NCBI GenBank assembly: GCA_905250115.1
Contig: CAJNOI010000159.1
Coordinates: 146,400-210,399 of the forward strand
Source: Adineta steineri
Taxonomy: Eukaryota > Rotifera > Eurotatoria > Adinetida > Adinetidae
DNA: 64,000 nucleotides
Direction: 5' to 3'
Position 1 is the first letter of the stretch, and each line of letters begins with the position of its first letter. The position numbers and the translations under genes were made by a program. Shown one piece after another: positions 11,701-21,833 of the stretch. The notes beneath the pieces are model-generated. The model saw only the letters and a program-made list of their open reading frames with translations, ran no database searches and was not told the origin of the DNA.

Positions 11701-14495
11701 TTCTCATGCATGAAAATCAAATCATTCATAATCGTCAATTTCATATTCGATCTGCCATCAATTTTCATGTTCTGGTCAAGAGAAACCATCATTTAATCTA
11801 CTCAAGAGAAGCAAAATTACTCGAAGAGAAAATACGTCGTCGATCAAATCGTAGTTTAATCATTGATAATAATTTGTATTATCTTCGATACGAAGCTTAT
11901 GAATTGAAACCTGATACATCTATACGCATTGCGGGTGTATGGCAATATCCTCTGTTCTTTGACTTTCTGCCTTCATTTCGCTTCGCAAAAATACTTCGTT
12001 TTCATGAACAACGATCAAAGTCATCTCTCTCGCCTTGTCAACCAAATCCATGCAACTTCTCCAATGCTAAATGTCATATTTTGGAAAATGATTCTAAAAA
12101 GTATGTGTGTCTTTGTGATCCAGGTTATTCGGGTAAACGATGTTCGATTCAAGATCAGTACTGTACAAACAACTTTTGTCATTCCAGTTCATTGTGTAAA
12201 CCCACTTACATGGGTAGTACAGCAGGTAGTCGTTTACCTTTCTGTCTTTGTCCTCTTAATGTTTACGGAACAAGATGTGGTTTAGTTTATGACCAGTGCT
12301 GGAGTAATCCGTGCAAGAATAATGGTACATGCTATCCAAGTACAAGTAATTTTACAAAAATATACTGTGTTTGTAATGAAGATTATTATGGAGATTCTTG
12401 TCAATTTCGAAAAGGAGCACTCGATCTTGTAATCCATGCAAGCAATATAAGTGAAGTATCAGTGGTACAATACTTCTACATTGATATTAAGACCCTATAC
12501 CTTGTTGTTGAATATCAAGATGTATTTAAACAAACTCCTAATCGTCTTCACCATCATTACGCTGATGTATTTGCCCCCGATATTGTACTTCTGAAGAGTT
12601 ACTCAGAAGAAAACACCAAACATCCAAGAATCTTTCTCATGTCGTTAGCAATGAAGGAGAAGAAAGTGAACTCATCGATCATGTTAACAGACGAAAACTT
12701 GTGTATTAATCTTGAAGACACACTGCAAAGTATTCAACGTAAGTTCTCGAAGTTTATATAATTAAGAGGAAATTAGCGAGTACTGTCCATAACTATTTCA
12801 TTCGTTTTATTTAGCTCATCAATATCACATGATATGTCGCAATAGTTCATCTTCAGTTCGTCCTCTATGTTTCTTTGATGCTCAGTATCTATGCTTTTGC
12901 GAAATTGATTACTATCGAGCTGAATGTTTCATTTACGATCATCATCTTGATCAATGCAATCAATGTTTCTCCAATGGACGATGCATTCAAGGTGATTTGA
13001 AAAATGACAGTGACTTTCTATGTATATGTCCAAAATGTTATGAAGGTCTTCGATGTCAATATAGTACTGAACAATTTTCCTTTACAACCGAACAACTATT
13101 CATGCATCATCTATTATCACCAATGAAGAATATAAGACAGTTAGCATTCTATTCTATCATTATTGTTGCATGCATTTTTTTTATCATTGGTACTTTTAAT
13201 AATCTATTGACATTTGTCACATTTTATCGATCAAAATTTTTACGAACTGGAGTGGGAAATTATCTATTGATGGGAAGTATAGTCAATCAATTAACTTTAT
13301 TCTTTTTTTCCATTCGACTAATCCATATCGTGTTAAGTACAACTGGGCACATTGCAATAGGAAACGTTGCATTCAACAAATTTTTTTGTAAATTTTTAGT
13401 CTATGCTTTAACAAGTTCCAGTCAGCTATCCTATTGGCTTATGAGCACTGTGGCTGTCGAACGTCTATATATCACGTGGTATATAAAAGGAATATGGTTA
13501 AAAAAACCACATACAGCTCGTCGGATCGTATTTACTTTGACAATCATAATATTACTTATCAATTCACCTCAAATTGTCTTTTACACTTCATTAAATAACG
13601 AGGACACAACGATAAATAGTGCAACGTGTGTTCTGATTTTTTCTCATCCCTTATGGGTACGTCTTAATCAAGTGAGTAATTATGTCAATAGTCTTTTGCC
13701 ACTTATTATCAACATACTATGCACTGGTGGCATCATGTTCTTGATTACTCAACAGAAATTGCTTGCTAACAGAAGATCAGGTAAGTCAACAATCCATACA
13801 CTTCACTAAAATACAGTTAAACTAGAACTCTATATTTAATTTTTTCATTTTAATAATTATCTTTGATTTAGCATTGCCGACGATAATACCTAGCCAACAA
13901 ACTATATCGGAAACAAATGAAAATGGACGTAAGTAATCTGTCCCTATCGAATATTGTTAAACTAAAAAATTTTTTGTAGCTGTTGGCCAAAATGAATCGA
14001 GTAAGGAATATTTTAATGATTATTTTTTGTACTTAGAAAATTTCTATAGTGCCTTCGTCTCCTTCAAATGTTGATCATGCGCAATCAAATAGTAGATGGA
14101 ACTTTTTCCGAACGGTTTTACATGAAAATGTAGATCTAATCTTTGGTCCAGCAATAACGATCGTACCTCAATTATTTTCCTTGCCTCAATTAATTCTTTC
14201 TAGTGTAATGAGTTGTCATAATTTTGGTAGTTCCATCGTGACATATATACTAATGATATCATTCTTTATTTCATTCATTCCTCAATTAATCAGTTTTCGC
14301 CTTTATGTCAAATCATCAACTGTTTATTATACTCATTTTTGTTCAACACCAATCGGCAAAAAAATAATTTGGTTAAAAAACTTTTGCCGATGGGGTACGA
14401 AAAAACAATCAACTGATTTGGAATTAACTCAACGTGGTCTTTCGAGTGCAATTAAATTGGACAACAGTACCATTACTAAAAATACTCGTCGATAA
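8739..14495 (+). CDS. Multi-exon receptor: LDL-A and EGF repeats plus seven-transmembrane domain
   Basis: Six exons join in phase: 8739-9444, 9499-12738, 12815-13780, 13872-13928, 13980-14000, 14050-14495, predicting about 1,811 residues. ATG 8739 is the first in frame; a hydrophobic signal segment (MLYFLILLSSLSV) starts at 8778. LDL-receptor class A modules lie near 9259-9360, across the first intron (9390-9530), 10699-10800 and 11202-11310. Each ends in an acidic Ca2+-binding pattern such as CDGRQQC..GTDEE or CADGSDE. EGF modules are near 12030-12150, 12290-12405 and 12950-13060. A rhodopsin-like 7TM region follows (13140-13780 and 14130-14350), with VERLY in place of DRY. Exons of 57 and 21 bp fall in the third intracellular loop. 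It is probably a cell-surface GPCR with a binding ectodomain; ligand unknown. Confidence 0.85.
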
Positions 14496-14605
14496 CTTAT
14501 ATAACATTGAATACTTAATAAAAACTTCTATATATTCTCATCTTAATCGAGCTTATCTTCTTTTATTTTTAACTTTCAAATATTAAAATAATACAAAACT
14601 TTTAA

Positions 14606-15622
14606 TTAATTTCTATGATTACGACGACGAACTCTATCTCGACCATGAATCAATGTTAAATCTTCATTAAGAATTTCTTCGAGTGAAAAACCACATGAAT
14701 CAAGTACATGAAAATGATGATTTAATTTTTCAATACGATCTTTACCAAGTTTTTCAAATACTTCACGTAATAAACGTAATGAACGATTACGATGAAACAT
14801 CATTAAACATTGTGCTTCATCCTCTGGCCATCGCTTATCAAACTCTTCAATTTGCATAAAATACATTGGACATCGTTTCGAATTTTTCTCCCAATCATGA
14901 TTATGATCAATTATACTATTGTGTCCATTTGGTGCTTTATCACAATCTTCAAGTCGTTTACCACAAAAATAACACCAAACTTGAGAACATGTTGGGCAAG
15001 TCATATGTGTACATGAATCATCTTTCATACCAGCTAAACCACATTGAGGGCAAGCTACTTTTTGTCCATTTTCTACAGCTAAATCAAATACAGATTTATC
15101 ATCAGCTAATTCAGCACAAGTGAAATGTTGAAAAATTTCTTCTTGTTGAGCCTCAGTAAGATAATCACTAGTAATTGAAGGACAAGCTTTTCGACATATT
15201 AAACATGATGTTTTATGACAATCTGGACGTTCACAAAAGAATAGATGTGGATCATTTTTACCACGTATAATTGCATAACTACAAAATGGACAATTGTCTA
15301 AACGTTCATCAGGACCCACTAATTCTTTTACCCATACAAATACGAGCATATTTTGATAATAAAACTCCATTTGTGCAGGTGTTAATTGCCGTTCAAATAC
15401 ACTTGTATTTAATTCAACATGACATTGAACACAACGTAATGGTATATATGATTGAGGATCTGACAGAAATAAACTAACAATTTGCTGTGAACATTCCGTA
15501 CAATAATGATGTCCTTGGGGACATTGTATGCCAGGATGATCAGGTTCTAATTGTGTGTCACATGCTCCACATAAAGTTTTCTTTTTCTCTTTTAAATTTG
15601 CTGCTTTTGCATGTGTCGACAT
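14606..15622 (-). CDS. RING-IBR-RING (RBR-type) E3 ubiquitin ligase-like protein
   Basis: An intronless 338-residue frame, convergent with the receptor gene and 110 bp from its stop. RING1 is CGACDTQLEP...CPQGHHYC..C near the N-terminus. An IBR-like cysteine cluster (CPFCSYAIIRG...CERPDCHKTSCLICRK) occupies the middle. RING2 reads CPQCGLAGMKDDSCTHMTC then CSQVWCYFCGK. The Cys in DDSCTHM is at the position of the catalytic thioester Cys of RBR ligases, so HECT-like transfer activity is plausible. A basic C-terminal tail (RDRVRRRNHRN) follows. RBR proteins accept ubiquitin from an E2 on this Cys and pass it to substrates. Substrate unknown. Confidence 0.8.
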   Translation of the reverse strand: MSTHAKAANLKEKKKTLCGACDTQLEPDHPGIQCPQGHHYCTECSQQIVSLFLSDPQSYIPLRCVQCHVELNTSVFERQLTPAQMEFYYQNMLVFVWVKELVGPDERLDNCPFCSYAIIRGKNDPHLFFCERPDCHKTSCLICRKACPSITSDYLTEAQQEEIFQHFTCAELADDKSVFDLAVENGQKVACPQCGLAGMKDDSCTHMTCPTCSQVWCYFCGKRLEDCDKAPNGHNSIIDHNHDWEKNSKRCPMYFMQIEEFDKRWPEDEAQCLMMFHRNRSLRLLREVFEKLGKDRIEKLNHHFHVLDSCGFSLEEILNEDLTLIHGRDRVRRRNHRN

Positions 15623-15972
15623 TACGTGCAGTATTTGTTTTTATGGTGAAGAGTAAATGCGTTGTAAAAAAAAAGAAATATATATATAAAGGTAAAAAGA
15701 AGAGAAACATTGTGAAAGGAAAGAAAAAGAATTGCTTTGCTTGGAAAAAGCCGATAAGAAAAGAACATTGTTCGTTTGCATGATTTTATGCATTACTTGG
15801 AATATTTTTTACGACGCAAAAAAACGAAATTTATTTTCATCAAGATTCTAGAAAAAGTCAACTGACGTAATTACAATATAAAATAACTTACCTGTACGAT
15901 TAATTTAAAAAATCAAAAGAATGCGTCATGACTTATTATCTTTTTAATATTGACTGTTATATTGAATGCAGA
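15623..15972. other. Region between divergent genes
   Basis: Purine-rich sequence upstream of the RBR gene (-) and of the dynamin-like gene (+). It presumably holds both promoters. No clear motif is seen. Confidence 0.4.
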
Positions 15973-16072
15973 NNNNNNNNNNNNNNNNNNNNNNNNNNNN
16001 NNNNNNNNNNNNNNNNNNNNNNNNNNNNNNNNNNNNNNNNNNNNNNNNNNNNNNNNNNNNNNNNNNNNNNNN
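15973..16072. other. Assembly gap (100 N)
   Basis: One hundred N that remove the N-terminus, including the P-loop, of the dynamin-like GTPase. The round length suggests a gap of unknown true size. Confidence 0.95.
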
Positions 16073-17896
16073 GAAACTAAGAAATTAGCTGGTGAGCAGA
16101 AAAATGTTGTTCACGATTTGATTGAATTACAAGTAGAAGATCCTAATGTACGCGATTTGACTCTTGTCGATTTACCTGGTATAGCACGAAATCCTATCGC
16201 TGATCAACCTAGAGATATCCATAAACAGACAACTGATCTAATTAAACACTTTATTAAACAAGAAGGCAGTGTCATTTTATGTGTCTTTCCAGCCAATGTA
16301 GATGTTGCCACAGTTGAATCATTTACATTAGCAAGTGAAGTCGATCCAGATGGTGTTCGAACAATTGGTGTTATTACCAAATCGGATTTGGCTACAAATA
16401 ATGATACGCTAGTGCAACAATTATTAATGGAACGGGCCGATGTACTTCATTTGAATTTAGGTTTTGTTGCTGTTCGTAATCGTAGTGCCGAAGAAAAAAT
16501 CTCGTTGGAAGAAGCTCGTCGACGTGAGAAAGAATTTTTTCGTGAACATTCTGCTTCGACTGTAGTCGGATGGCATTGTCTTGGTATTGAAGGATTGATT
16601 AATCGTTTAGCGGATTTATACGCAGATCGAGTAAAAGAAACATTTCCAAAAATGAGAGATGATATACGAAAGAAGTTGAAAGATATTCGTGAACAGTTAT
16701 CAAAATTTCCAATGGATCTTGACACACCTACTGCACGTTTAGTAAAATATTATGAATTAACTGACATTTATGTCGAACGTATTCTACAAGTACGTTTTAA
16801 CAGTTCGAACGATGGCCAACGGTCAAGTATGGTCAATATTTTACATTCAAAATTGGCGAAACTTGACGATATCATAAGCATTCAAACTCGACAACTTTTC
16901 TCGCCAAAATACCGTGCGAAAGTTCGAGATGCTATGTCAGCTTGTTTTGGTGAACAATTACCAAACTTTTTGCCACATCCTGTTTTGAAACGTCTCATTT
17001 GTGAAAATCTTGATCAGCTTTCGAATGTCACAGATGTACTCATCAACGAATGTTTTCAAATAACATTGGATATTTTAACAAAAAACGATACTGAAGCATG
17101 TAAAGGTGATATGTTATTGTTAAAACTGTTACCACCCTTTCGTCAAATTGTTCATTCGTATGTGCATGAGAAACAACAAGCTGTGCGTAATCAAGTCCAA
17201 GAATTAATTCGATTGGAAAAACATGATCCGTACACAATGAATAATAATTATATGAATAGCATCAATAGATATAAAGAACGTTTAACAGAATCAAAATCAA
17301 GCAAGAAAGGTGATAAAGCAGCGTCTTCTACGTTATCGATCGATACTGACGATGAATCCATGTTTAATGCAATTTCGAATGATGAACAATCAGTACAAGA
17401 TATGTTAATTAGTTTACATTCATATTGGAAATTATTAATAAAACGTTTTGTCGATTATATAGCATTATCTCTACGTGCAGGATGTGTCTTTGACATATGT
17501 ATTGGTATACGTGACCGTTTAAGACAAGTTCCAATTCAACAACCAGATTTTGTCGATGGATGTCTCTCGGAAGATACATTTGTTCGAACGAAAAGAAAAC
17601 AATTACAACAAACAAGAGACAGATTAGAAAAGGTGGACGTCATACTTGGTGGTAGCGGTGTTACAATTAATGATAATGTTACATTTGAAAATTCAGTCAT
17701 TATGGAAAAGTTTCCAACAATGACTCTTGATAAACTTGAAGAAGATTTGACTCGTTATGCTACGGGAGATCATGCTGGAGTTTCAACTGCTTCGTGCGGT
17801 GATTGGACAAATATAGATTCGGGAAGCAGTAAACCGGTCATTTCATTTTCTCCAATAGCGACTAATGTCCATTATACTACACCTAATAAACGTTAA
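16073..17896 (+). CDS. Dynamin-superfamily GTPase (Mx/dynamin-like), 5' end in gap
   Basis: The frame is open from the gap to TAA at 17896, about 607 residues. LVDLPGIARNP is the G3 switch (DxxG) and GVITKSDL is G4 (TKxD), both diagnostic of the dynamin GTPase domain. G1 (GxxxSGKS) must lie in the gap. The helical stalk follows. Near the C-terminus, SLHSYWKLLIKRFVDYI and the segment after it match the GTPase effector domain, which folds back on the G domain. About 80 extra residues, rich in Ser/Thr, follow. Such proteins assemble on membranes or nucleoprotein targets and use GTP hydrolysis to constrict or disassemble them. No PH domain is visible between stalk and GED, so the layout is closer to Mx or DRP1 than to classical dynamin. 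No introns seen after the gap. Confidence 0.8.
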   Translation, partial: ETKKLAGEQKNVVHDLIELQVEDPNVRDLTLVDLPGIARNPIADQPRDIHKQTTDLIKHFIKQEGSVILCVFPANVDVATVESFTLASEVDPDGVRTIGVITKSDLATNNDTLVQQLLMERADVLHLNLGFVAVRNRSAEEKISLEEARRREKEFFREHSASTVVGWHCLGIEGLINRLADLYADRVKETFPKMRDDIRKKLKDIREQLSKFPMDLDTPTARLVKYYELTDIYVERILQVRFNSSNDGQRSSMVNILHSKLAKLDDIISIQTRQLFSPKYRAKVRDAMSACFGEQLPNFLPHPVLKRLICENLDQLSNVTDVLINECFQITLDILTKNDTEACKGDMLLLKLLPPFRQIVHSYVHEKQQAVRNQVQELIRLEKHDPYTMNNNYMNSINRYKERLTESKSSKKGDKAASSTLSIDTDDESMFNAISNDEQSVQDMLISLHSYWKLLIKRFVDYIALSLRAGCVFDICIGIRDRLRQVPIQQPDFVDGCLSEDTFVRTKRKQLQQTRDRLEKVDVILGGSGVTINDNVTFENSVIMEKFPTMTLDKLEEDLTRYATGDHAGVSTASCGDWTNIDSGSSKPVISFSPIATNVHYTTPNKR

Positions 17897-18402
17897 TCAA
17901 CAAAAGTTTTATTCAAATTATTCGAGATTAAAAACTTAAAACTATATTGTTCCGAAACATGATATTTTGATTTTTTATTAATAAAATTCATAACTAGAAA
18001 AATAAATTTTGTTAATTCTGTCCCTACCTTGCATTGTCTGATACCTTCAATTATACAAACAAGATGTTATGTATTCTGGTCTCTCTAAACAATTGTTTTA
18101 AATCATTTCTAATAAATTTATTTAGTTTATCGCGAAATATTCTTGAGGGTGTGGGTGCTGCTTCTCTAACGACACTCACACTCTCCAGATAATAATTATG
18201 ATTCTTCTCATAAGTTTTGAATAAATATTTTACCTGTATTTTATTTTTTTCAAACACATGCGACACAGTTGACACGTGTGTCGACTTGTTGGAAGAAAAG
18301 AAAAAAAAGAGAACTCGGAAGAAAAAGAAACAACATACTTGTTGCACAACACAACATCACATAGTATATAATATACTTGAAAAAAGAAAGATACAAACAG
18401 TC
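17897..18402. other. Intergenic, with hairpin element
   Basis: Between the GTPase stop and the F-box start. It contains one dispersed hairpin (18142-18188) and a purine-rich AAGAAAAAGAAA tract near 18290-18330. The frame upstream of ATG 18403 is open but has no F-box-like sequence. Confidence 0.5.
18142..18188. repeat. Dispersed G-rich/C-rich hairpin element
   Basis: TTGAGGGTGTGGGTG, then about 15 bp, then CACTCACACTCTCCAG. The left end is the canonical family terminus. Confidence 0.65.
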
Positions 18403-20121
18403 ATGAGTTTAGAATTATTACCAAACGAAATTTTACTTGATATATTTGAATATTTCAATGGTATTGATCTTCTTCGTACATTTTATGGTCTTAATAATCG
18501 CTTTAATATGGTTCTTCATGGACGATTTCCATACTGTTCCATCGATTTTCATTCAATATCAAAATATGATTTTGATACCATATGTCAATCTCACTTTCCA
18601 ACAATGTCCAAATATATTAGTACTCTTCATCTTTTCGACAACGAAGAAACACCTAGACAAATTAAACTATTTCTTTCATCAATTTCATCTTTCAATCAAT
18701 TCATTCAATTAAAATATCTCTCATTATCGAATATTCGTTCATATCCAATACTGATAAGAATTCTCGAAGAATGTCATCATCTTCCATATCTTACTCATTT
18801 GAATTTCAATAATTGTTATCTTCAAGATAATCATGTTGATTTTCAAATAATTATGAATCACATTTGGAGTTTATCTAAACTTAAATTTTGTACACTTGGT
18901 ATTGCAACTCAAGGACAATGTATGTTGTGTACACCAACTATCACTTCTACATCTCTCACACATTTAATTATCGATAGAATTCAAGTGGAATTGAATCAAA
19001 TTAATCGATTATTTGAATTTACACCTAAGCTTCAATATCTTTCGTTATCTATACGATCATTTACTGATAATAATTATCAACTTATATCACTTCCAAGTCT
19101 TACTGATTTGAGTATTCACTCTATCATCACATGTAATGCATTAAATACGACTAATTTATTACAAAATACTCCTAATCTTCATCGACTGAGCATCGATCTA
19201 TCGTGTGAAATTGTCGATGGTACTCATTTAGAGCAAATTATTCGAAATAATTTACCTAAACTTGAAATTCTTCAATTAAAAATGAAAATGATATTACATT
19301 TAGGACAACATATACAAAACCGTATTGACGTATTACTAAATTCATTTCAAAGTTCTTTTTGGATTGATGATCATCAATGGTTTATCCGTTGTTTTACTTC
19401 GAACAGAACAATTTATCTTTATAGTTTATCAACTAAATATGAAGAAAATCTTCCAGTCGCATTTAGATCAACATATCAACATGATGATCAACAAGATTTT
19501 TATCATGCAGTAACAAAACTTATCTCTCCAACATTTTTCGATCAATCCATTTCATCTTCCATTCGTTTAATTAATTTAGAAGAACTCCATCTTAATCTTC
19601 CTATTGCTGAACAATTTTGGACTCTTGTACCAAATTTAAATCGATTAAAAACATTGAAAATATTATTACATACAAATGCTTTTCGATCACAAGTTCAAGC
19701 ATTACTTGATCGAGCACCTCATCTATATCGATTAAATATTAATCAACATGAATCAACGAATTTCTCAACATCACTTTTCAAATATAGAAATGCATCTATT
19801 CGTGAACTTGATTTACGTGATATAAATTATTATTTTAATGAAGAAGATTGTTTCAACTTCAGTCATTCACCATTAGGAATGCAATGCGAAAAATTATCAA
19901 TCTTAGTTTCGAATCGACAATGTGTGGTCACTTTAATCAAATTCATAACTAAACTTCGAATGATAAATGTCCGGTGTAAAGATGAAATATACATCCAACC
20001 ATCAATATCAGAAGAAGACAATGAAGATGAGTGTATACAATGGTTGAAAGTTCATCTACCATCAAGATGTGTGATTGTTAGAGATCCTAAATTGACATGT
20101 AATATTCTTATATGGATTTAA
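18403..20121 (+). CDS. F-box protein with leucine-rich-like repeats
   Basis: A 572-residue intronless frame if started at ATG 18403. That start places the F-box motif (LELLPNEILLDIFEYF, residues 3-18) right at the N-terminus. A frame reaching back to 18217 adds only Lys/Cys-rich sequence and is not preferred. The rest is rich in Leu/Ile with repeated LxxLxLxxN-like segments (for example LKYLSLSNI, LTHLNFNNC, LQYLSLSIR, LEILQLKMK), suggesting irregular leucine-rich repeats. F-box proteins link substrates to SCF ubiquitin ligases through Skp1. Bdelloid genomes carry many proteins of this style. The substrate cannot be read from the sequence. Confidence 0.8.
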   Translation: MSLELLPNEILLDIFEYFNGIDLLRTFYGLNNRFNMVLHGRFPYCSIDFHSISKYDFDTICQSHFPTMSKYISTLHLFDNEETPRQIKLFLSSISSFNQFIQLKYLSLSNIRSYPILIRILEECHHLPYLTHLNFNNCYLQDNHVDFQIIMNHIWSLSKLKFCTLGIATQGQCMLCTPTITSTSLTHLIIDRIQVELNQINRLFEFTPKLQYLSLSIRSFTDNNYQLISLPSLTDLSIHSIITCNALNTTNLLQNTPNLHRLSIDLSCEIVDGTHLEQIIRNNLPKLEILQLKMKMILHLGQHIQNRIDVLLNSFQSSFWIDDHQWFIRCFTSNRTIYLYSLSTKYEENLPVAFRSTYQHDDQQDFYHAVTKLISPTFFDQSISSSIRLINLEELHLNLPIAEQFWTLVPNLNRLKTLKILLHTNAFRSQVQALLDRAPHLYRLNINQHESTNFSTSLFKYRNASIRELDLRDINYYFNEEDCFNFSHSPLGMQCEKLSILVSNRQCVVTLIKFITKLRMINVRCKDEIYIQPSISEEDNEDECIQWLKVHLPSRCVIVRDPKLTCNILIWI

Positions 20122-21833
20122 AAACAAGTAACGTTCATAGAAACTCCATCCACTTGACACTAGTCTGTCGCGATCCGCATACGAATATGACTATATTTAG
20201 ATGTGAACAAGGATTGATCAATATTAGTTTCGACTTTCATCAGAAAATCAAACTGAATTACTACTTTTTATAAAATCAAGCATTTTCTAAAAGTTTGATA
20301 TTTGATGAATGAGTAATAGAGTTGGATATTTGTTGAATGAATAAGAAAGCTTCATATTTGATCAATGAATAATAAAGGTTGATACTTGATAAATGAGTAA
20401 TAAAGTTTAGTATTTGATGAATGAATAATAAAGTTTGAAAATACTTTAAAAAATTCATAGTAAAGATCTCTATAATTATAAAGTAAAATCGGAGTTCAGT
20501 TTTTTTTCTATATGCACTATAACAAGACAAGTAAACTGGCAAGTTTATTTAAAATAATTTACGATAATGCAATTAGTAAAATTTTAAAATCATCAAATTA
20601 CAATGCATAGTTTCTGAAGCTTCTTATCCTAGGCTTTGCTTTTCTGATTTATGGTACAAGATATTTGGATACAGCGTCGTTCTTTTTATGTATGCATTAA
20701 AAATATTTATTGATGATAATAAACGACATGCTATATAAGAATAGACGAATATTTTTTTCAAAGCATTATAAAATTCTGTGTATAAGGACGTTTCTTTTTT
20801 TTGTTATTAATATTAGTTTCATGTTCCTCCATATTAAAAGTGAAATTAGCATTGCCTCAATATTTAAATTTATTCAATAAAATAATGACATATATACAAT
20901 TAAGAAATATTTCAAATATTTAAATTAGCACCATTTTGATACAAATAAACTAAATAGTATATATTAAATATTATAATATTCGAATAAAATTATACTACCG
21001 AATAAAAATTATATTATCGAAAATATGCCATAGTTACATGGTCATTTGTACGAAAAAAAATGACCGATTGTGGCATGTTACAGACAAAAATGATACATAC
21101 AAATAGATCAATTCCCGTTTCTATACCCTATCGTTACAATCTAACGAATAAAGATTAAAAATTCAACTTAGTAATGAGTTTATCAAGAATTATTAAATTA
21201 GAATGAGCGAGGAACAGGAAAAAAATAAGACTATAGTATACATTATGTATTGAAAAAATCCTATATCATTTGTCGAATGACACTCTTGTTAAAAAGCGTT
21301 TCGCCGATAAATCAGTTCATACGTAATCAGAGGAAGCAAAAATAATTTCGACAGAATTAGAGTGTAGCCATAAGAGAGAACACAAATCTGTTGTTTTTTG
21401 TTGGAAGAAACCAGTTTATTTTGTATAAATCTTTTAGAAAGAAAGAAAAATCTTTCTTTTTCTTCCGAGATAAAAACAGCCATGCTGTTTTATGTTTCTT
21501 CCAACATATGATGCACCTTTCGGCGAAGTGAATACATGTAGATAAAGGTGCAAAACAACAGTTGGTGGGTTTTTTTCATCAACAGAATTTTTAGTTATTT
21601 CTCAAGTGTTATACTGATAAAAGATGAAATATATAGTCGGTAGATATAATACCACTGCTATTGGGTTCTGTCCACTATAACTACTGAGATAACCTTAATA
21701 ATTCTCTATTATAGGAAGCATCGTGTAAAATTTCATCGATTCTGACGCGATTGCTTTTTTTTCGTGATGATTGAAAAAATGGAGTAGGTTCAATTTTAGA
21801 TAAACGTGAATTTAATAAAAGAAATTCACAAAA
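20122..21833. other. Long non-coding stretch
   Basis: A/T-rich. It contains the 28 bp minisatellite at 20288-20436 and a weak inverted repeat at 21024-21076 (ATGCCA..TGGTCATT against AATGACC..TGGCAT). No gene is seen. Confidence 0.5.
20288..20436. repeat. 28-bp minisatellite, about five copies
   Basis: Units of about 28 bp follow the pattern GTTTGATATTTGATGAATGA then ATAATAAA, with a few substitutions per unit. The unit length is not a multiple of three, and the minus-strand frame crossing it is simply repeat translation. Confidence 0.75.

Noticed and set aside
21024-21076. Inverted repeat ATGCCA..TGGTCATT / AATGACC..TGGCAT as a regulatory hairpin
   Set aside because: Imperfect, single copy and far (about 750 bp) from the next gene; too weak to claim a function.
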